Below, piece by piece: positions 26,693 through 35,406 of a DNA stretch of 64,000 nucleotides. Below the pieces are notes generated by a model that was not told the DNA's origin, searched no databases, and saw only the letters and a list, made by a program, of their open reading frames with translations. A program made the translations under genes and the position numbers. The stretch is from positions 248,001 to 312,000 of the forward strand of contig CAZQNQ010000001.1 of assembly GCA_964594985.1 (NCBI GenBank), in the 5' to 3' direction. Each line of letters starts with the position of its first letter. Position 1 is the stretch's first letter. This DNA is from JADLHS01 sp964594985 (GTDB lineage: Bacteria; Verrucomicrobiota; Verrucomicrobiia; Limisphaerales; JADLHS01).

Positions 26693-26867
26693 CCGGAAAC
26701 AAAATGCGACCCATGCAACCAGGACGACCAATGCCAATCCGTCCCCGGCGATCATCCGTCCCCAATGTCCCCTCCGTCGCATCAAGCACCCGCGCCCGAC
26801 GCCGGCCCACGGCGGGTGCGCGGGGCGCAACCCCCCGCAGCCGTTCCGGAAGGGAGGAACGCAGTGA
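26685..26867 (+). CDS. Short coupled ORF repeating the start of the four-helix-bundle gene
   Basis: 60 codons starting MADRKQNATHATRTTNANPS, resembling MPERKKNATNETKATDARHP at the start of the preceding gene. The DNA also shares CCCCTCCGTCGCAT further in. Its start overlaps the end of the preceding gene, and its stop overlaps the GTG start of hsdS (GTGA), so it could hand ribosomes to hsdS. Likely a linker derived from a duplicated gene end; part of the likeness may come from simple repeats. Whether the peptide itself matters is unknown. Confidence 0.4.
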   Translation: MADRKQNATHATRTTNANPSPAIIRPQCPLRRIKHPRPTPAHGGCAGRNPPQPFRKGGTQ

Positions 26868-28003
26868 GCCAGTGGCGGGGAAAAACTCTTGGCGAGTTTG
26901 TGGGACTCCAACGAGGCCACGACCTCACCGATGGAGAACGCCGCTCCGGCAATGTTCCGGTAATGGGTTCTGCTGGAATGAACGGCTACCACGACACGGC
27001 TAAAGCAAAAGGTCCGGGAGTTGTTGTTGGTCGTAGCGGCGCATCCTTCGGGCAAGTTCACTATTGCCAAACAGATTACTGGCCGCACAACACCGCGCTT
27101 TATGTCACAGACTTTCACGGCAACGACACGCGGTTCACCTATTATTTTCTGAAGTCCATTGATTTCAGCCGATACAACTCGGGCAGCGCACAGGCATCAC
27201 TCAATCGGAATTTCATTTACCATATTCCCGTTTGCATTCCTGAGCCAAACGAACAGCGGGCGATTGCCTCAGTGTTGGGTGCGCTGGACGACAAGATTGA
27301 GTTGAACCGGCGGATGAACGAGACGCTGGAGGCGCTGGCCCAGAGCCTGTTCAAATCCTGGTTCGTGGACGCCACCCAATCCGCCCTCCCCAAAGGCTGG
27401 CGCTACGCGACCATTGCCGAGTTGTGTGAAATCAATTCGTGGACGCTCGGCAAAGGTGATGAGCTTGACCGAATCGAATATGTTGAGATTTCAGAAGTCA
27501 TGCGTGGCAACATCGCCAACATTCAATCTTACGAACGCGGCGAAGAGCCAAGTCGAGCAAGGCGCAGATTACGCCACGGCGACACGGTTCTCTCCACCGT
27601 CCGCCCGGATCGCGGAGCGTATTTTCTCTGCTTGAATCCGTCGCCGAACCTCATCGGCTCAACCGGCTTCGCTGTGCTGACGCCCACAAAAGCACCGTGG
27701 AGTTTCATTCACGCCGCGATGACGCAGGCAGATGTCTTTGAGTATTTAGGCCAGCAAGCAGACGGCGGAGCATACCCAGCCGTTCGCCCTGAGATTGTCA
27801 GCGGGCTTGAAGTGCCGTGGCCGAGCAAGCCGGAAGTCGTTGAAGAATTTCACCGCGCTTGCGCTCCACTTTACGAACGCGCCGAACTCAATCGCCAAGA
27901 ATCCCGCACCCTCGCCGCGCTGCGCGACGCGCTGCTGCCGAAGCTGCTGTCGGGCGAGTTGCGCGTGCCCGCCGCCGCCCAACTGGTGGAGGCCACGGCA
28001 TGA
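26864..28003 (+). CDS. hsdS: HsdS, type I restriction-modification specificity subunit
   Basis: 379 residues from a GTG start preceded by GGGAGGAA, which decides the start. Two target-recognition domains (beginning WRGKTLGEFVGL and LPKGWRYATIAEL) each end in a conserved helical spacer (NEQRAIASVLGALDDKIELN and AELNRQESRTLAALRDALLP). The two halves read the two parts of a split DNA site. The last 25 codons, ending LLPKLLSGELRVPAAA, recur twice downstream. Overlaps its neighbours by 4 bases at both ends. Confidence 0.93.
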   Translation: MSQWRGKTLGEFVGLQRGHDLTDGERRSGNVPVMGSAGMNGYHDTAKAKGPGVVVGRSGASFGQVHYCQTDYWPHNTALYVTDFHGNDTRFTYYFLKSIDFSRYNSGSAQASLNRNFIYHIPVCIPEPNEQRAIASVLGALDDKIELNRRMNETLEALAQSLFKSWFVDATQSALPKGWRYATIAELCEINSWTLGKGDELDRIEYVEISEVMRGNIANIQSYERGEEPSRARRRLRHGDTVLSTVRPDRGAYFLCLNPSPNLIGSTGFAVLTPTKAPWSFIHAAMTQADVFEYLGQQADGGAYPAVRPEIVSGLEVPWPSKPEVVEEFHRACAPLYERAELNRQESRTLAALRDALLPKLLSGELRVPAAAQLVEATA

Positions 28004-28356
28004 ACACGCCTTCCCCAATCCCAACGGGATTGCGTCCTTCAGCCCAGGGTTGCCGAGTCGGCGAGGCTACCCTGGGTAACGTGTTTCATTATTTCCCCCA
28101 ACCCCAACGGGGTTGCGTCAATCGTGCGTGCGCCAATGGCTTCAACCCTTTCAGGGTTGTTGAATTTGCGGGACGGTTTCCCAGGGTAGCTCGTCCCTCG
28201 CAACCCTGGGCTGAATGCCATTACCCCGTTGGGGTAAACAAACGTCGCGCTGCTTCGTGGAATGAATTCCGCACCCTCGCCGCGCTGCTGCCGAAGCTGC
28301 TGTCGGGCGAGTTGCGCGTGCCCGCCGCCGCCAAACTGGTGGAGGTCAAAGTATGA
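28000..28356 (+). CDS. Coupled ORF made of a palindromic element plus an hsdS tail copy
   Basis: 118 codons. It begins at an ATGA overlap with the hsdS stop. About 230 bases consist of inverted-repeat units (CCCAACGGGATTGCGTCC, GCCCAGGGTTGCCGAG, answered by CGCAACCCTGGGC and ACCCCGTTGGGG). The frame then continues into RTLAALLPKLLSGELRVPAA, a second copy of the hsdS 3' end. It ends in an ATGA overlap with the next gene. It is probably not a functional protein but keeps translation of the operon continuous. Confidence 0.5.
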   Translation: MNTPSPIPTGLRPSAQGCRVGEATLGNVFHYFPQPQRGCVNRACANGFNPFRVVEFAGRFPRVARPSQPWAECHYPVGVNKRRAASWNEFRTLAALLPKLLSGELRVPAAAKLVEVKV

Positions 28357-29309
28357 ATCACCTGCGAAGGCTTGGAAACCAGATGAGCATTCCGATTCCA
28401 CGAGGCGAGGACGGACTCACTGGCCGGGAGTGTCCGGTTTCCGAATGTGAGGGATATTTCAAAATCCAGTTTGGAACAGGATTAAAAGGAGAGAACCTTC
28501 CCTGTCACTGTCCCTACTGTGGCCATGTTGACGGTCACGACAAATTCTTCACCAAGGCACAAATTGAATACGCCAAGTCAGTCGCCATCAACCGCATTAC
28601 CGGTGCGGTTCTGCAGGACCTAAAGTCTCTGGAATTTAACCACCGCCCGCGAGGAGGCTTTGGAATCGGCATCAGTATGAAGGTGGAAGGCCGGCCACGG
28701 CCCATTCGGCATTACCGGGAAAAGCGCTTGGAAACCGAGGTGGTTTGTGACGGTTGCACGCTCCGCTACATGATTTATGGAGTCTTCGGCTTTTGTCCCG
28801 GCTGCGGCGCACACAACTCACTCCAGATACTGAAGAAGAACCTTGAGTTGGTGGAGAAGACTCTGGCAGTGGTCGAAACTATGGAGTCAGATTTGGCCCA
28901 GCACTGGATCTGCAATGGTTTGGAGGATTGTGTGTCTGCCTTCGATGGCTTTGGTCGCGAAACCTGCCGGGTATTTTCGTCCAAGGCTCTGGACGCCTCC
29001 AAGGCGGGTTCAATTTCCTTTCAGAACATCGCTCGCGTTCGCGACAGAGTGCGAGACCAATTCGGCGTGGATTTTGCCACTGTTCTGAACGGATCGGAAT
29101 GGAGTCTCGTGTTCCGATGTTTCCAGAAGCGGCATTTACTGGCGCACAAGATGGGGGTGGTGGACGAGGAATACATTCAAGCGACTGGCGACCGGAGCGC
29201 CGTTGTGGGGCGCAAATGCCAAGTGGATTCCAAAGAGGTTTGTGCTCTCATCGCGGCGCTACGAACTCTTGGTGAACAATTATTTGAAGCGCTGAAGGCC
29301 AAATCATGA
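28353..29309 (+). CDS. Zinc-ribbon and HEPN-like protein inside the hsd operon
   Basis: 318 residues. Two cysteine pairs form likely zinc ribbons (LPCHCPYCGHVDGH; VVCDGCTLRY with FCPGCGAH). The C-terminal helical part contains FQKRHLLAHKMGVVDEEYI, which fits the RxxxxH motif of HEPN domains, many of which are RNases in defence systems. It starts at an ATGA overlap and is bracketed by copies of the hsdS tail. The zinc ribbon plus HEPN reading is from motifs only; a restriction-linked abortive-infection factor is an inference. Confidence 0.6.
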   Translation: MNHLRRLGNQMSIPIPRGEDGLTGRECPVSECEGYFKIQFGTGLKGENLPCHCPYCGHVDGHDKFFTKAQIEYAKSVAINRITGAVLQDLKSLEFNHRPRGGFGIGISMKVEGRPRPIRHYREKRLETEVVCDGCTLRYMIYGVFGFCPGCGAHNSLQILKKNLELVEKTLAVVETMESDLAQHWICNGLEDCVSAFDGFGRETCRVFSSKALDASKAGSISFQNIARVRDRVRDQFGVDFATVLNGSEWSLVFRCFQKRHLLAHKMGVVDEEYIQATGDRSAVVGRKCQVDSKEVCALIAALRTLGEQLFEALKAKS

Positions 29310-29416
29310 ATAAATCCCGCACCCTCACCGTGCTGCGCGCCGCGCTGCTGCCGAAGCTGCTGTCGGGCGAGTTGCGCGTGCCCGCCGCCGCTGGCAGCAT
29401 GGAGGCCCGCGCATGA
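29306..29416 (+). CDS. 36-residue ORF, third copy of the hsdS tail
   Basis: It reads MNKSRTLTVLRAALLPKLLS followed by GELRVPAAA, nearly the same as the last part of HsdS. Both ends are ATGA overlaps, with the HEPN-like gene before and rhuM after. A duplicated gene end acting as a translational linker is the simplest reading; a free C-terminal HsdS peptide is an alternative. Confidence 0.55.
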   Translation: MNKSRTLTVLRAALLPKLLSGELRVPAAAGSMEARA

Positions 29417-30453
29417 ATGACGAACCGCAGCCCAAATCCGAAATCATTCTTTACCAGACGGAGGATGGGAAGACACGTATCGAGTGCCGGTTTGAGAATG
29501 AGACAGTCTGGATGACGCAGGCGCTGATGGCGGAGTTGTTCCAGGTGGGAGTGAACACGGTAAACTATCACTTGAAGGAAATTTACGAGGATGGTGAGCT
29601 GGCCGAAGGAGCAACTATTCGACACTATCGAATAGTTCGTTTTGAAGGAGCGCGGCAGGTGACGCGGGAAATTGAGCATTACAACCTCGAAGCCATTCTC
29701 GCCGTCGGCTATCGCGTCCGTTCGCCGCGCGGCACGGCGTTCCGGCAGTGGGCGAGCGCGCAGCTCAAGGAATACCTGGTCAAGGGCTTTGTGATGGACG
29801 ACGAGCGGTTGAAAAATCCCGGCCCGGATCGCCCGGATTATTTTAATCAAGTCCTCGAACGCATCCGCGACATCCGTTCCGCCGAGAAGCGGATGTATCT
29901 GCAAGTCCGCGACATTTTCAAACTGGCCGCCGATTACGACCCGACCGCCGCCGAGACGCTCGAGTTTTTCCAGATCATCCAGAACAAACTGCATTGGGCC
30001 GTGAGCGGGAAGACAGCGGCGGAAATCATTGCCGGTCGCGCCAACCACCAACAGCCGAACATGGGGCTGACCGCGTGGCACGGCGCAAAGGTTCGGAAGA
30101 CCGACGTGACTATTGCCAAAAATTACCTGAACGAAAAGGAAATCGCCGAACTCAACCGCATCGTGACCATGTATCTGGATTTCGCCGAGGATCAGGCGCG
30201 GCGGCGCAAGGTGCTTTACATGCGTGACTGGCGGCAGAAGCTCGACGCCTTCCTGCAATTCAACGAGCGCGACATCCTCACCGACGCCGGGCGCGTGGCG
30301 AAGGCTGTGGCTGACCGGCTGGCACTGGATGAGTATGACAAATTTCAGACCCGCCGCCTCGCGCTGGAAGCAGAAGCCGACCTCAAAGCCTTTGATGAAG
30401 CGGTGAAAAAACTGAAGCTGTTGAAACCGGCGAAGGGGAAGAAAAAGCCATGA
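29413..30453 (+). CDS. RhuM-family protein
   Basis: 346 residues. The N-terminal winged-helix-like region (ETVWMTQALMAELFQVGVNT, VNYHLKEIYEDGELAE) and the following HYNLEAILAVGYRVRSPRGT, then FRQWASAQLKEYLVKGF, are the signature of RhuM proteins. Some carry a Bro-N-like DNA-binding part. They are common cargo of type I restriction islands and Salmonella pathogenicity island 3; the function is unknown, with toxin or anti-phage roles proposed. Coupled by ATGA overlaps to the hsdS tail before it and to hsdR after it. Confidence 0.85.
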   Translation: MNDEPQPKSEIILYQTEDGKTRIECRFENETVWMTQALMAELFQVGVNTVNYHLKEIYEDGELAEGATIRHYRIVRFEGARQVTREIEHYNLEAILAVGYRVRSPRGTAFRQWASAQLKEYLVKGFVMDDERLKNPGPDRPDYFNQVLERIRDIRSAEKRMYLQVRDIFKLAADYDPTAAETLEFFQIIQNKLHWAVSGKTAAEIIAGRANHQQPNMGLTAWHGAKVRKTDVTIAKNYLNEKEIAELNRIVTMYLDFAEDQARRRKVLYMRDWRQKLDAFLQFNERDILTDAGRVAKAVADRLALDEYDKFQTRRLALEAEADLKAFDEAVKKLKLLKPAKGKKKP

Positions 30454-33400
30454 GTTCACGATTGGACGAATCCGTCGTGGAGGACGCCGCGCTCGAATGG
30501 TTCAGCGGCCTGGGCTACGAAGTTTTGTCCGGGCTGACAATCGCACCGGGCGAACCGGCGGCAGAACGCGCGGACTACAAGCAGGTTTTCCTTTTCGACC
30601 GTCTGCAAATCAAGTTAACGGCTCTGAATCCCAAGATTCCGGCTGAGGGTTTGCAGGAAGCATTGCGGAAATTACGGCTCATCAGCCATCCGACGCTCAT
30701 CGAAAACAATCGCGCGTTTCACCGGCTGCTGGTGGAGGGCGTGGACGTGGAGTTTCGACGCGAAAACCCTCACCCTGGCCCTCTCCCAAAGGGCGAGGGA
30801 TACGGCGAAATCGTTCACGACAAAGTCTGGCTGATTGATTTCGCGAATCCCGAAGCCAACGAATTTCTTGCCGTCAACCAGTTCACGGTGGAGGAAGGCC
30901 ATTTCAACCGTCGCGCCGACATCGTCGTCTTTATTAACGGCATCCCGCTGGCGGTGCTGGAACTTAAGAACATTGCGGACGAGCAAGCCACCATCCGCAA
31001 AGCGTTCGACCAGTGCCAGACTTACAAGGCGCAAATCCCGTCGCTGTTCCACTCAAACGCGCTGCTGGTGATTTCCGACGGCCACGAAGCGCGGCTCGGC
31101 ACGGTCACGTCGGATTGGGAGCGGTTCATGACGTGGCGCACCATCACGGGCAAGGAGCTTGTGCCGCCGGGTTCGTTGCAACTGGAAACACTGCTCAAAG
31201 GCGTGTTCGACAAGCACCGCTTGTTGGACTTGATCCGAAACTTTGTGGTTTTTGAAGACGATGGCGACACGGTGGTGAAGAAACTGGCGGGTTATCACCA
31301 ATTCCACGCGGTTAACAAGGCGGTGGAATCTACGTTGAAGGCGGCAGGTGTTTCCCTTGAGCTTTGTAGGAGACGACGTGAGGAGACTCAAACTTCAAAA
31401 TCGGGTATCAGTCAGAGCCTCGTTACCTCGGCTGCTACGAATCAAGCGGGTGATCGTCGCGCGGGCGTCATCTGGCACACGCAAGGCAGCGGCAAAAGTC
31501 TTTCGATGGTTTTCTATGCCGGGAAAATCGTGCAGCACCCGGCGATGGAGAACCCCACCGTCGTCGTGCTCACGGACCGCAACGATCTGGACGACCAGCT
31601 TTTCGACACGTTCTCGTTTTGCAAAGAGTTGCTGCGGCAAACGCCGGTGCAGGCGCAGGGCCGGGAACATTTGCGCGAGTTGCTCAACGTCGCCAGCGGC
31701 GGCGTGGTTTTCACGACGATTCAGAAGTTTTTCCCCGATAAGGAGCGCCGTCCTCCGGTCCGGCGCGAAGATGCGAATTTATCCCAACACGCCGGGTCGG
31801 AGACCGGCGCTCCGTCCGATAAATCTGGCAAGCATCCGCTGCTGTCCGACCGGCGCAACATCGTCGTCATCGCCGACGAAGCGCACCGCAGCCAATACGA
31901 TTTCATTGACGGCTTCGCCAAGCACATGCGCGATGCGTTGCCCAAGGCGTCGTTCATCGGTTTCACCGGCACGCCGATTGAAAGCGGCGACAAGAACACG
32001 CAGGCCGTGTTCGGCGATTACATTGACGTTTACGACATCCTGCAATCGAAGGAAGACAAGGCCACCGTGCCGATTTATTACGAGGCGCGGCTGGCGAAGA
32101 TTGATTTGAAGCCGGAGGAACGCCCGAAGATTGACCCGAATTTTGAGGAAGTGACGGAAGACGCGGAGGAAGCCACGAAGGAAAGTCTGCGCCGGAAGTG
32201 GGCGCAACTGGAAGCGATGGTCGGGACGGACAAACGCATCGCGCTCGTGGCGGAGGATTTGGTGAAGCATTGGGAAGCGCGTTATGATGCAATGGAAGGC
32301 AAGGCGATGGTGGTCTGCATGAGCCGTCGCATCTGCGTGGAGCTTTACAAGGCGATTGCGAAACTGCGCCCGGACTGGCATCACGAGGACGATGACAAGG
32401 GCGTAATGAAGATCGTCATGTCCGGCTCGGCGTCGGACACACTGGAATGGCAGCAGCACATCCGCAGCAAAGCCCGGCGCGAAGAATTGGCGAAAGCGTT
32501 CAAGAATCCGAAGAAACCGTTCCGCATTGTCATCGTGCGCGATATGTGGCTGACCGGCTTTGATGCGCCGAGCCTGCACACGATGTATGTGGACAAACCG
32601 ATGCGCGGTCACGGTCTGATGCAGGCCATCGCGCGGGTGAACCGGGTCTTCAAAGATAAGCCGGGCGGGTTGGTGGTGGATTATCTCGGACTGGCGGAGG
32701 AGCTAAAACAGGCGCTGGCCGATTACACGAACAGCAAAGGCAAAGGCGAGATCACGTTGGATCAGGAAGAAGCCGTGGCCGTGATGCTGGAGAAATACGA
32801 ACAGGTCTGCGCCATCCTCCATGGATTTGATTACGGCGCAGCCGCCGAGGCCACCGCTGCGAAGCGTCTGCCGCTCATCGCGCAAGCTGCCGAGCATGTG
32901 CTGCAGCAGAAGGACGGCAAGCCGCGCTATCTGCTGGCAGTTATGGAACTGTCCAAGGCGTTTGCGCTCGCCGTGCCGAATGACGAAGCGCTGGAGATTC
33001 GTGATGAAGTCGGATTCTTCCAGGAAGTCCGGGCGGTGCTGGCGAAGAGCATCAGCGAAGGTGGCGGAAAATCACCGGAAGAATTGGAGCTGGCCGTCCG
33101 TCAAATCGTCTCTCGCGCCATTTCATCCGACAAAGTCATAGACATCTTCGACGCCGCCGGATTGAAGAAGCCCGACATTTCCATTTTGTCCGACGAATTT
33201 CTGGCGGAAGTAAAGCATCTACCCCAGCGCAACCTTGCCGTTGAATTGCTGCAAAAACTCCTCAACAACGAGCTGAAAATCCGCTCGAAGAAATATCTTG
33301 TTCAGTCCCGCTCCTTCGCGGAAATGCTGGAAGCGACCATCCGCAAGTATCAAAACCGCACCATCGAAGCGGCACAGGTCATCGCGGAACTGATCGAGCT

Positions 33401-33731
33401 CGCCAGGCAAATGCGCGAAGGCCAGAAACGTGGCAAAGACCTCGGCCTCACCGATGACGAAATTGCTTTCTACGACGCGTTGGAAGTAAACGACAGCGCC
33501 GTGAAAGTTCTGGGCGAACCCACTTTGAAGGACATCGCCCGCGAATTGGTTGCCCACGTCCGCAAAAGCGTGACGATTGACTGGACGCTCCGCGAATCCG
33601 CCCAGGCCCAAATCCGCGTCATCGTTCGCCGCATTCTCCGTAAGTATGGTTATCCGCCAGATAAGCAGGAGAAGGCTACGCAAACCGTTTTGGAGCAAGC
33701 AAAGTTGCTGTGTGCGGAATGGGCAGTATGA
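30450..33731 (+). CDS. hsdR: HsdR, type I restriction endonuclease motor subunit
   Basis: 1093 residues. The N-terminal nuclease domain has the PD-(D/E)XK core (RRADIVVFINGIPLAVLELK). The helicase begins near residue 338 with Walker A GVIWHTQGSGKSLSMVFYAG and has a DEAH box IVVIADEAHRSQYDF and later motor motifs (FTGTPIESGD; HGLMQAIARVNRVFKDKPGG). It translocates and cuts unmodified DNA with HsdM/HsdS. Three palindromic elements lie inside the frame without breaking it, in loops near residues 105-117, 306-330 and 431-455. Whether the enzyme tolerates them is open. Confidence 0.93.
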   Translation: MSSRLDESVVEDAALEWFSGLGYEVLSGLTIAPGEPAAERADYKQVFLFDRLQIKLTALNPKIPAEGLQEALRKLRLISHPTLIENNRAFHRLLVEGVDVEFRRENPHPGPLPKGEGYGEIVHDKVWLIDFANPEANEFLAVNQFTVEEGHFNRRADIVVFINGIPLAVLELKNIADEQATIRKAFDQCQTYKAQIPSLFHSNALLVISDGHEARLGTVTSDWERFMTWRTITGKELVPPGSLQLETLLKGVFDKHRLLDLIRNFVVFEDDGDTVVKKLAGYHQFHAVNKAVESTLKAAGVSLELCRRRREETQTSKSGISQSLVTSAATNQAGDRRAGVIWHTQGSGKSLSMVFYAGKIVQHPAMENPTVVVLTDRNDLDDQLFDTFSFCKELLRQTPVQAQGREHLRELLNVASGGVVFTTIQKFFPDKERRPPVRREDANLSQHAGSETGAPSDKSGKHPLLSDRRNIVVIADEAHRSQYDFIDGFAKHMRDALPKASFIGFTGTPIESGDKNTQAVFGDYIDVYDILQSKEDKATVPIYYEARLAKIDLKPEERPKIDPNFEEVTEDAEEATKESLRRKWAQLEAMVGTDKRIALVAEDLVKHWEARYDAMEGKAMVVCMSRRICVELYKAIAKLRPDWHHEDDDKGVMKIVMSGSASDTLEWQQHIRSKARREELAKAFKNPKKPFRIVIVRDMWLTGFDAPSLHTMYVDKPMRGHGLMQAIARVNRVFKDKPGGLVVDYLGLAEELKQALADYTNSKGKGEITLDQEEAVAVMLEKYEQVCAILHGFDYGAAAEATAAKRLPLIAQAAEHVLQQKDGKPRYLLAVMELSKAFALAVPNDEALEIRDEVGFFQEVRAVLAKSISEGGGKSPEELELAVRQIVSRAISSDKVIDIFDAAGLKKPDISILSDEFLAEVKHLPQRNLAVELLQKLLNNELKIRSKKYLVQSRSFAEMLEATIRKYQNRTIEAAQVIAELIELARQMREGQKRGKDLGLTDDEIAFYDALEVNDSAVKVLGEPTLKDIARELVAHVRKSVTIDWTLRESAQAQIRVIVRRILRKYGYPPDKQEKATQTVLEQAKLLCAEWAV
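30767..30800. repeat. Short palindrome inside hsdR (CCCTCACCCTGGCCCTCTCC type)
   Basis: It encodes the tell-tale peptide NPHPGPLPKGEG in frame. Inverted CCCTC/GAGGG units suggest a REP-like insertion in the nuclease domain region. Confidence 0.65.
31366..31439. repeat. Imperfect inverted repeat inside hsdR (GTAGGAGACGACGTGAGGAG type)
   Basis: The left arm GTAGGAGACGACGTGAGGAG and the right arm (GAGCCTCGTTACCTCGGCTG then CTAC) pair imperfectly. The segment adds about 24 residues just before Walker A. Confidence 0.6.
31742..31814. repeat. Inverted repeat inside hsdR (GGAGCGCCGTCCTCCGGTCC type)
   Basis: Arms GGAGCGCCGTCCTCCGGTCC and GGGTCGGAGACCGGCGCTCC are inverted around an AT-rich middle. 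The insertion lies between FFPDKE and the segment before the DEAH box and stays in frame. Confidence 0.7.
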
Positions 33732-34003
33732 AATCCGTTCTCCACCTCAACCTGCACCGAGAGTGGTTCGCAGCGATCGCAAACAAAACCAAGCGCATCG
33801 AGTATCGCAATCAGACGCCGCATTGGCGCAGCCGGTTGGAGAAGCGGCACTGCGATGTGATCCAGTTTCGTAATGGTTACGCCACGAACGCACCGGAAAT
33901 GTTGGTGGAATTTCTTGGGGTGCGGCGCTACGGCAAGGAGCCCAACGCATATTACGCCATCCGCCTCGGCCGCATCTTGAAACTCAAACGCTGGAAGCCA
34001 TGA
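33728..34003 (+). CDS. ASCH-domain-like small protein
   Basis: 91 residues starting MKSVLHLNLHREWFAAIANK at an ATGA overlap with the hsdR stop. KTKRIEYRNQTPHWRSRLE and the later VEFLGVRRYGKEPNAYYAIR fit the ASCH/PUA-like fold (substrate-binding K.IEyR..t motif). ASCH proteins may bind RNA or modified nucleosides. It is the last gene of the restriction island and is followed by the convergent ftsZ. Confidence 0.7.
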   Translation: MKSVLHLNLHREWFAAIANKTKRIEYRNQTPHWRSRLEKRHCDVIQFRNGYATNAPEMLVEFLGVRRYGKEPNAYYAIRLGRILKLKRWKP

Positions 34004-34048
34004 GCTTCCTGAGTTTGTGAGTTCCGACTTCGCAGGCTTTGCCGGAAA

Positions 34049-35368
34049 TCAATTCAAGGCGATGCCGCGGCGGATGTAGGTGGGCAGGTCCAGGTCTTCG
34101 CCCTTGTGGATCGTCGGCTCGCTCTTGTCGAAGCGGCCTTTGTTCACGATGTCGAGCGGCAACGTGGTCTGCCGCATGCGCGGGCCAGTTTGATTCTTGC
34201 GGGCGCGCGTCGGTTTGCCGGTCTGTTTGGAGATGATTTCTTCGCGTTGCTCCAGCGACAAGGTCGGCGCGGGCGGGACCATGCGGGTCTTCGGACGCTC
34301 AGGCTCGGTGGGATGCAACAACTCGGTGCCGAACTCCGAAGCCGGCTCAGGCGCGTCAGCCTCGGTCGTTGCGGGTGCGGCCACCTTCGTGGCCTCGGCC
34401 TTGCGCGAAGGTGTGGCGATGATCGTCACGACCAGGCGTTCGCGGAAATCTTCCGCCACGGCAGCGCCCATGATGACGCGGGCGTTGGGGCAACGCTGGT
34501 TGATGTCCGCCATCACACGATTCACGTCGGTCATGGAAAGTTCCGGTCCGCCGAGAATACTCACGATGACACTGGCCGCAGATTCCAAAGCCTTGCCGCC
34601 ATCGAGCAACGGATGCGCGGGAATCCTGGCGATGACCTCGTTCGTGCGTTCGGCTCCGGTTGCGGCCACGGTGGCGAAATGGCTTTCGCCATGGCGTTCG
34701 CGCAGCACAGCGCAAAGGTCTTCAAAATGGATCTCGATCATCCCGCGATGTTGCAACAAACGCCAGACGCCGCGCAGTCCATCCACGAGAAATTCCGTGG
34801 TGCGATGAAACGCGTCGAGGAAGCCGACATTCGCCGGCAACAACTGAAACGCCTTTTCATTTGGCAGACACAGGACGCCGTCACAGACTTTTTGGAGTTG
34901 CGCCACGGCTTGGTGCGCCTGCTGGGCGCGACGATTACCTTCGCACTCGAATGGCAATGTTACAAACGCCAGCGTCAGCGCGCCGTGTTCACGAGCGGCC
35001 CGCGCCAGCACCGGCAACACACCCGAGCCCGCTCCCCCGCCCAGAGCGGCGACGAGCAGGATCACATCCGCGTCCACACAAAGAGCCTTGAGCGCCTCGA
35101 AATTTTCCTCGGCCAGCTTGCGACCGCGTTCAGGATCGCCGCCCGTACCCAGACCGCGCAATTGTTTCGTTTCGAGCAACAGTTGTTTCTGGGGGCCGAC
35201 CTGTGCGGAGGAATCCGTGTTCACGAACGCAAACTCCGCTGAGGCGAACTCGGCGCGATTCAAGCCGTCCACGATCAACGTGCCCGCCGTGCCGACGCCG
35301 ATGATTTTGACGCGCGGCGTGTTCCCGGCGTTCGTCGCCGGACTCGGAGAATGGTTTTCGGATTTCAT
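34049..35368 (-). CDS. ftsZ: FtsZ-like cell division GTPase, divergent
   Basis: 439 residues from MKSENHSPSP. The Rossmann nucleotide fold begins VKIIGVGTAGTLIVDGLNRA. The tubulin signature loop is VAALGGGAGSGVLPVLARAA in place of the usual GGGTGTG. The T7 synergy loop reads MIEIHFEDLCAVL, where the first catalytic aspartate of NxDxxD is histidine (H214). The C-terminal domain (SMTDVNRVMADINQRCPNAR) is present, and the tail ends in a conserved-looking LDLPTYIRRGIALN, possibly the FtsA-binding peptide. It is the last gene of the division cluster, directly after ftsA, so the ftsZ call is firm despite the divergence. Confidence 0.88.
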   Translation of the reverse strand: MKSENHSPSPATNAGNTPRVKIIGVGTAGTLIVDGLNRAEFASAEFAFVNTDSSAQVGPQKQLLLETKQLRGLGTGGDPERGRKLAEENFEALKALCVDADVILLVAALGGGAGSGVLPVLARAAREHGALTLAFVTLPFECEGNRRAQQAHQAVAQLQKVCDGVLCLPNEKAFQLLPANVGFLDAFHRTTEFLVDGLRGVWRLLQHRGMIEIHFEDLCAVLRERHGESHFATVAATGAERTNEVIARIPAHPLLDGGKALESAASVIVSILGGPELSMTDVNRVMADINQRCPNARVIMGAAVAEDFRERLVVTIIATPSRKAEATKVAAPATTEADAPEPASEFGTELLHPTEPERPKTRMVPPAPTLSLEQREEIISKQTGKPTRARKNQTGPRMRQTTLPLDIVNKGRFDKSEPTIHKGEDLDLPTYIRRGIALN

Positions 35369-35406
35369 GGCAACTTGGGGATACGATCGTTCGCGCCGCG
35401 CAATTC

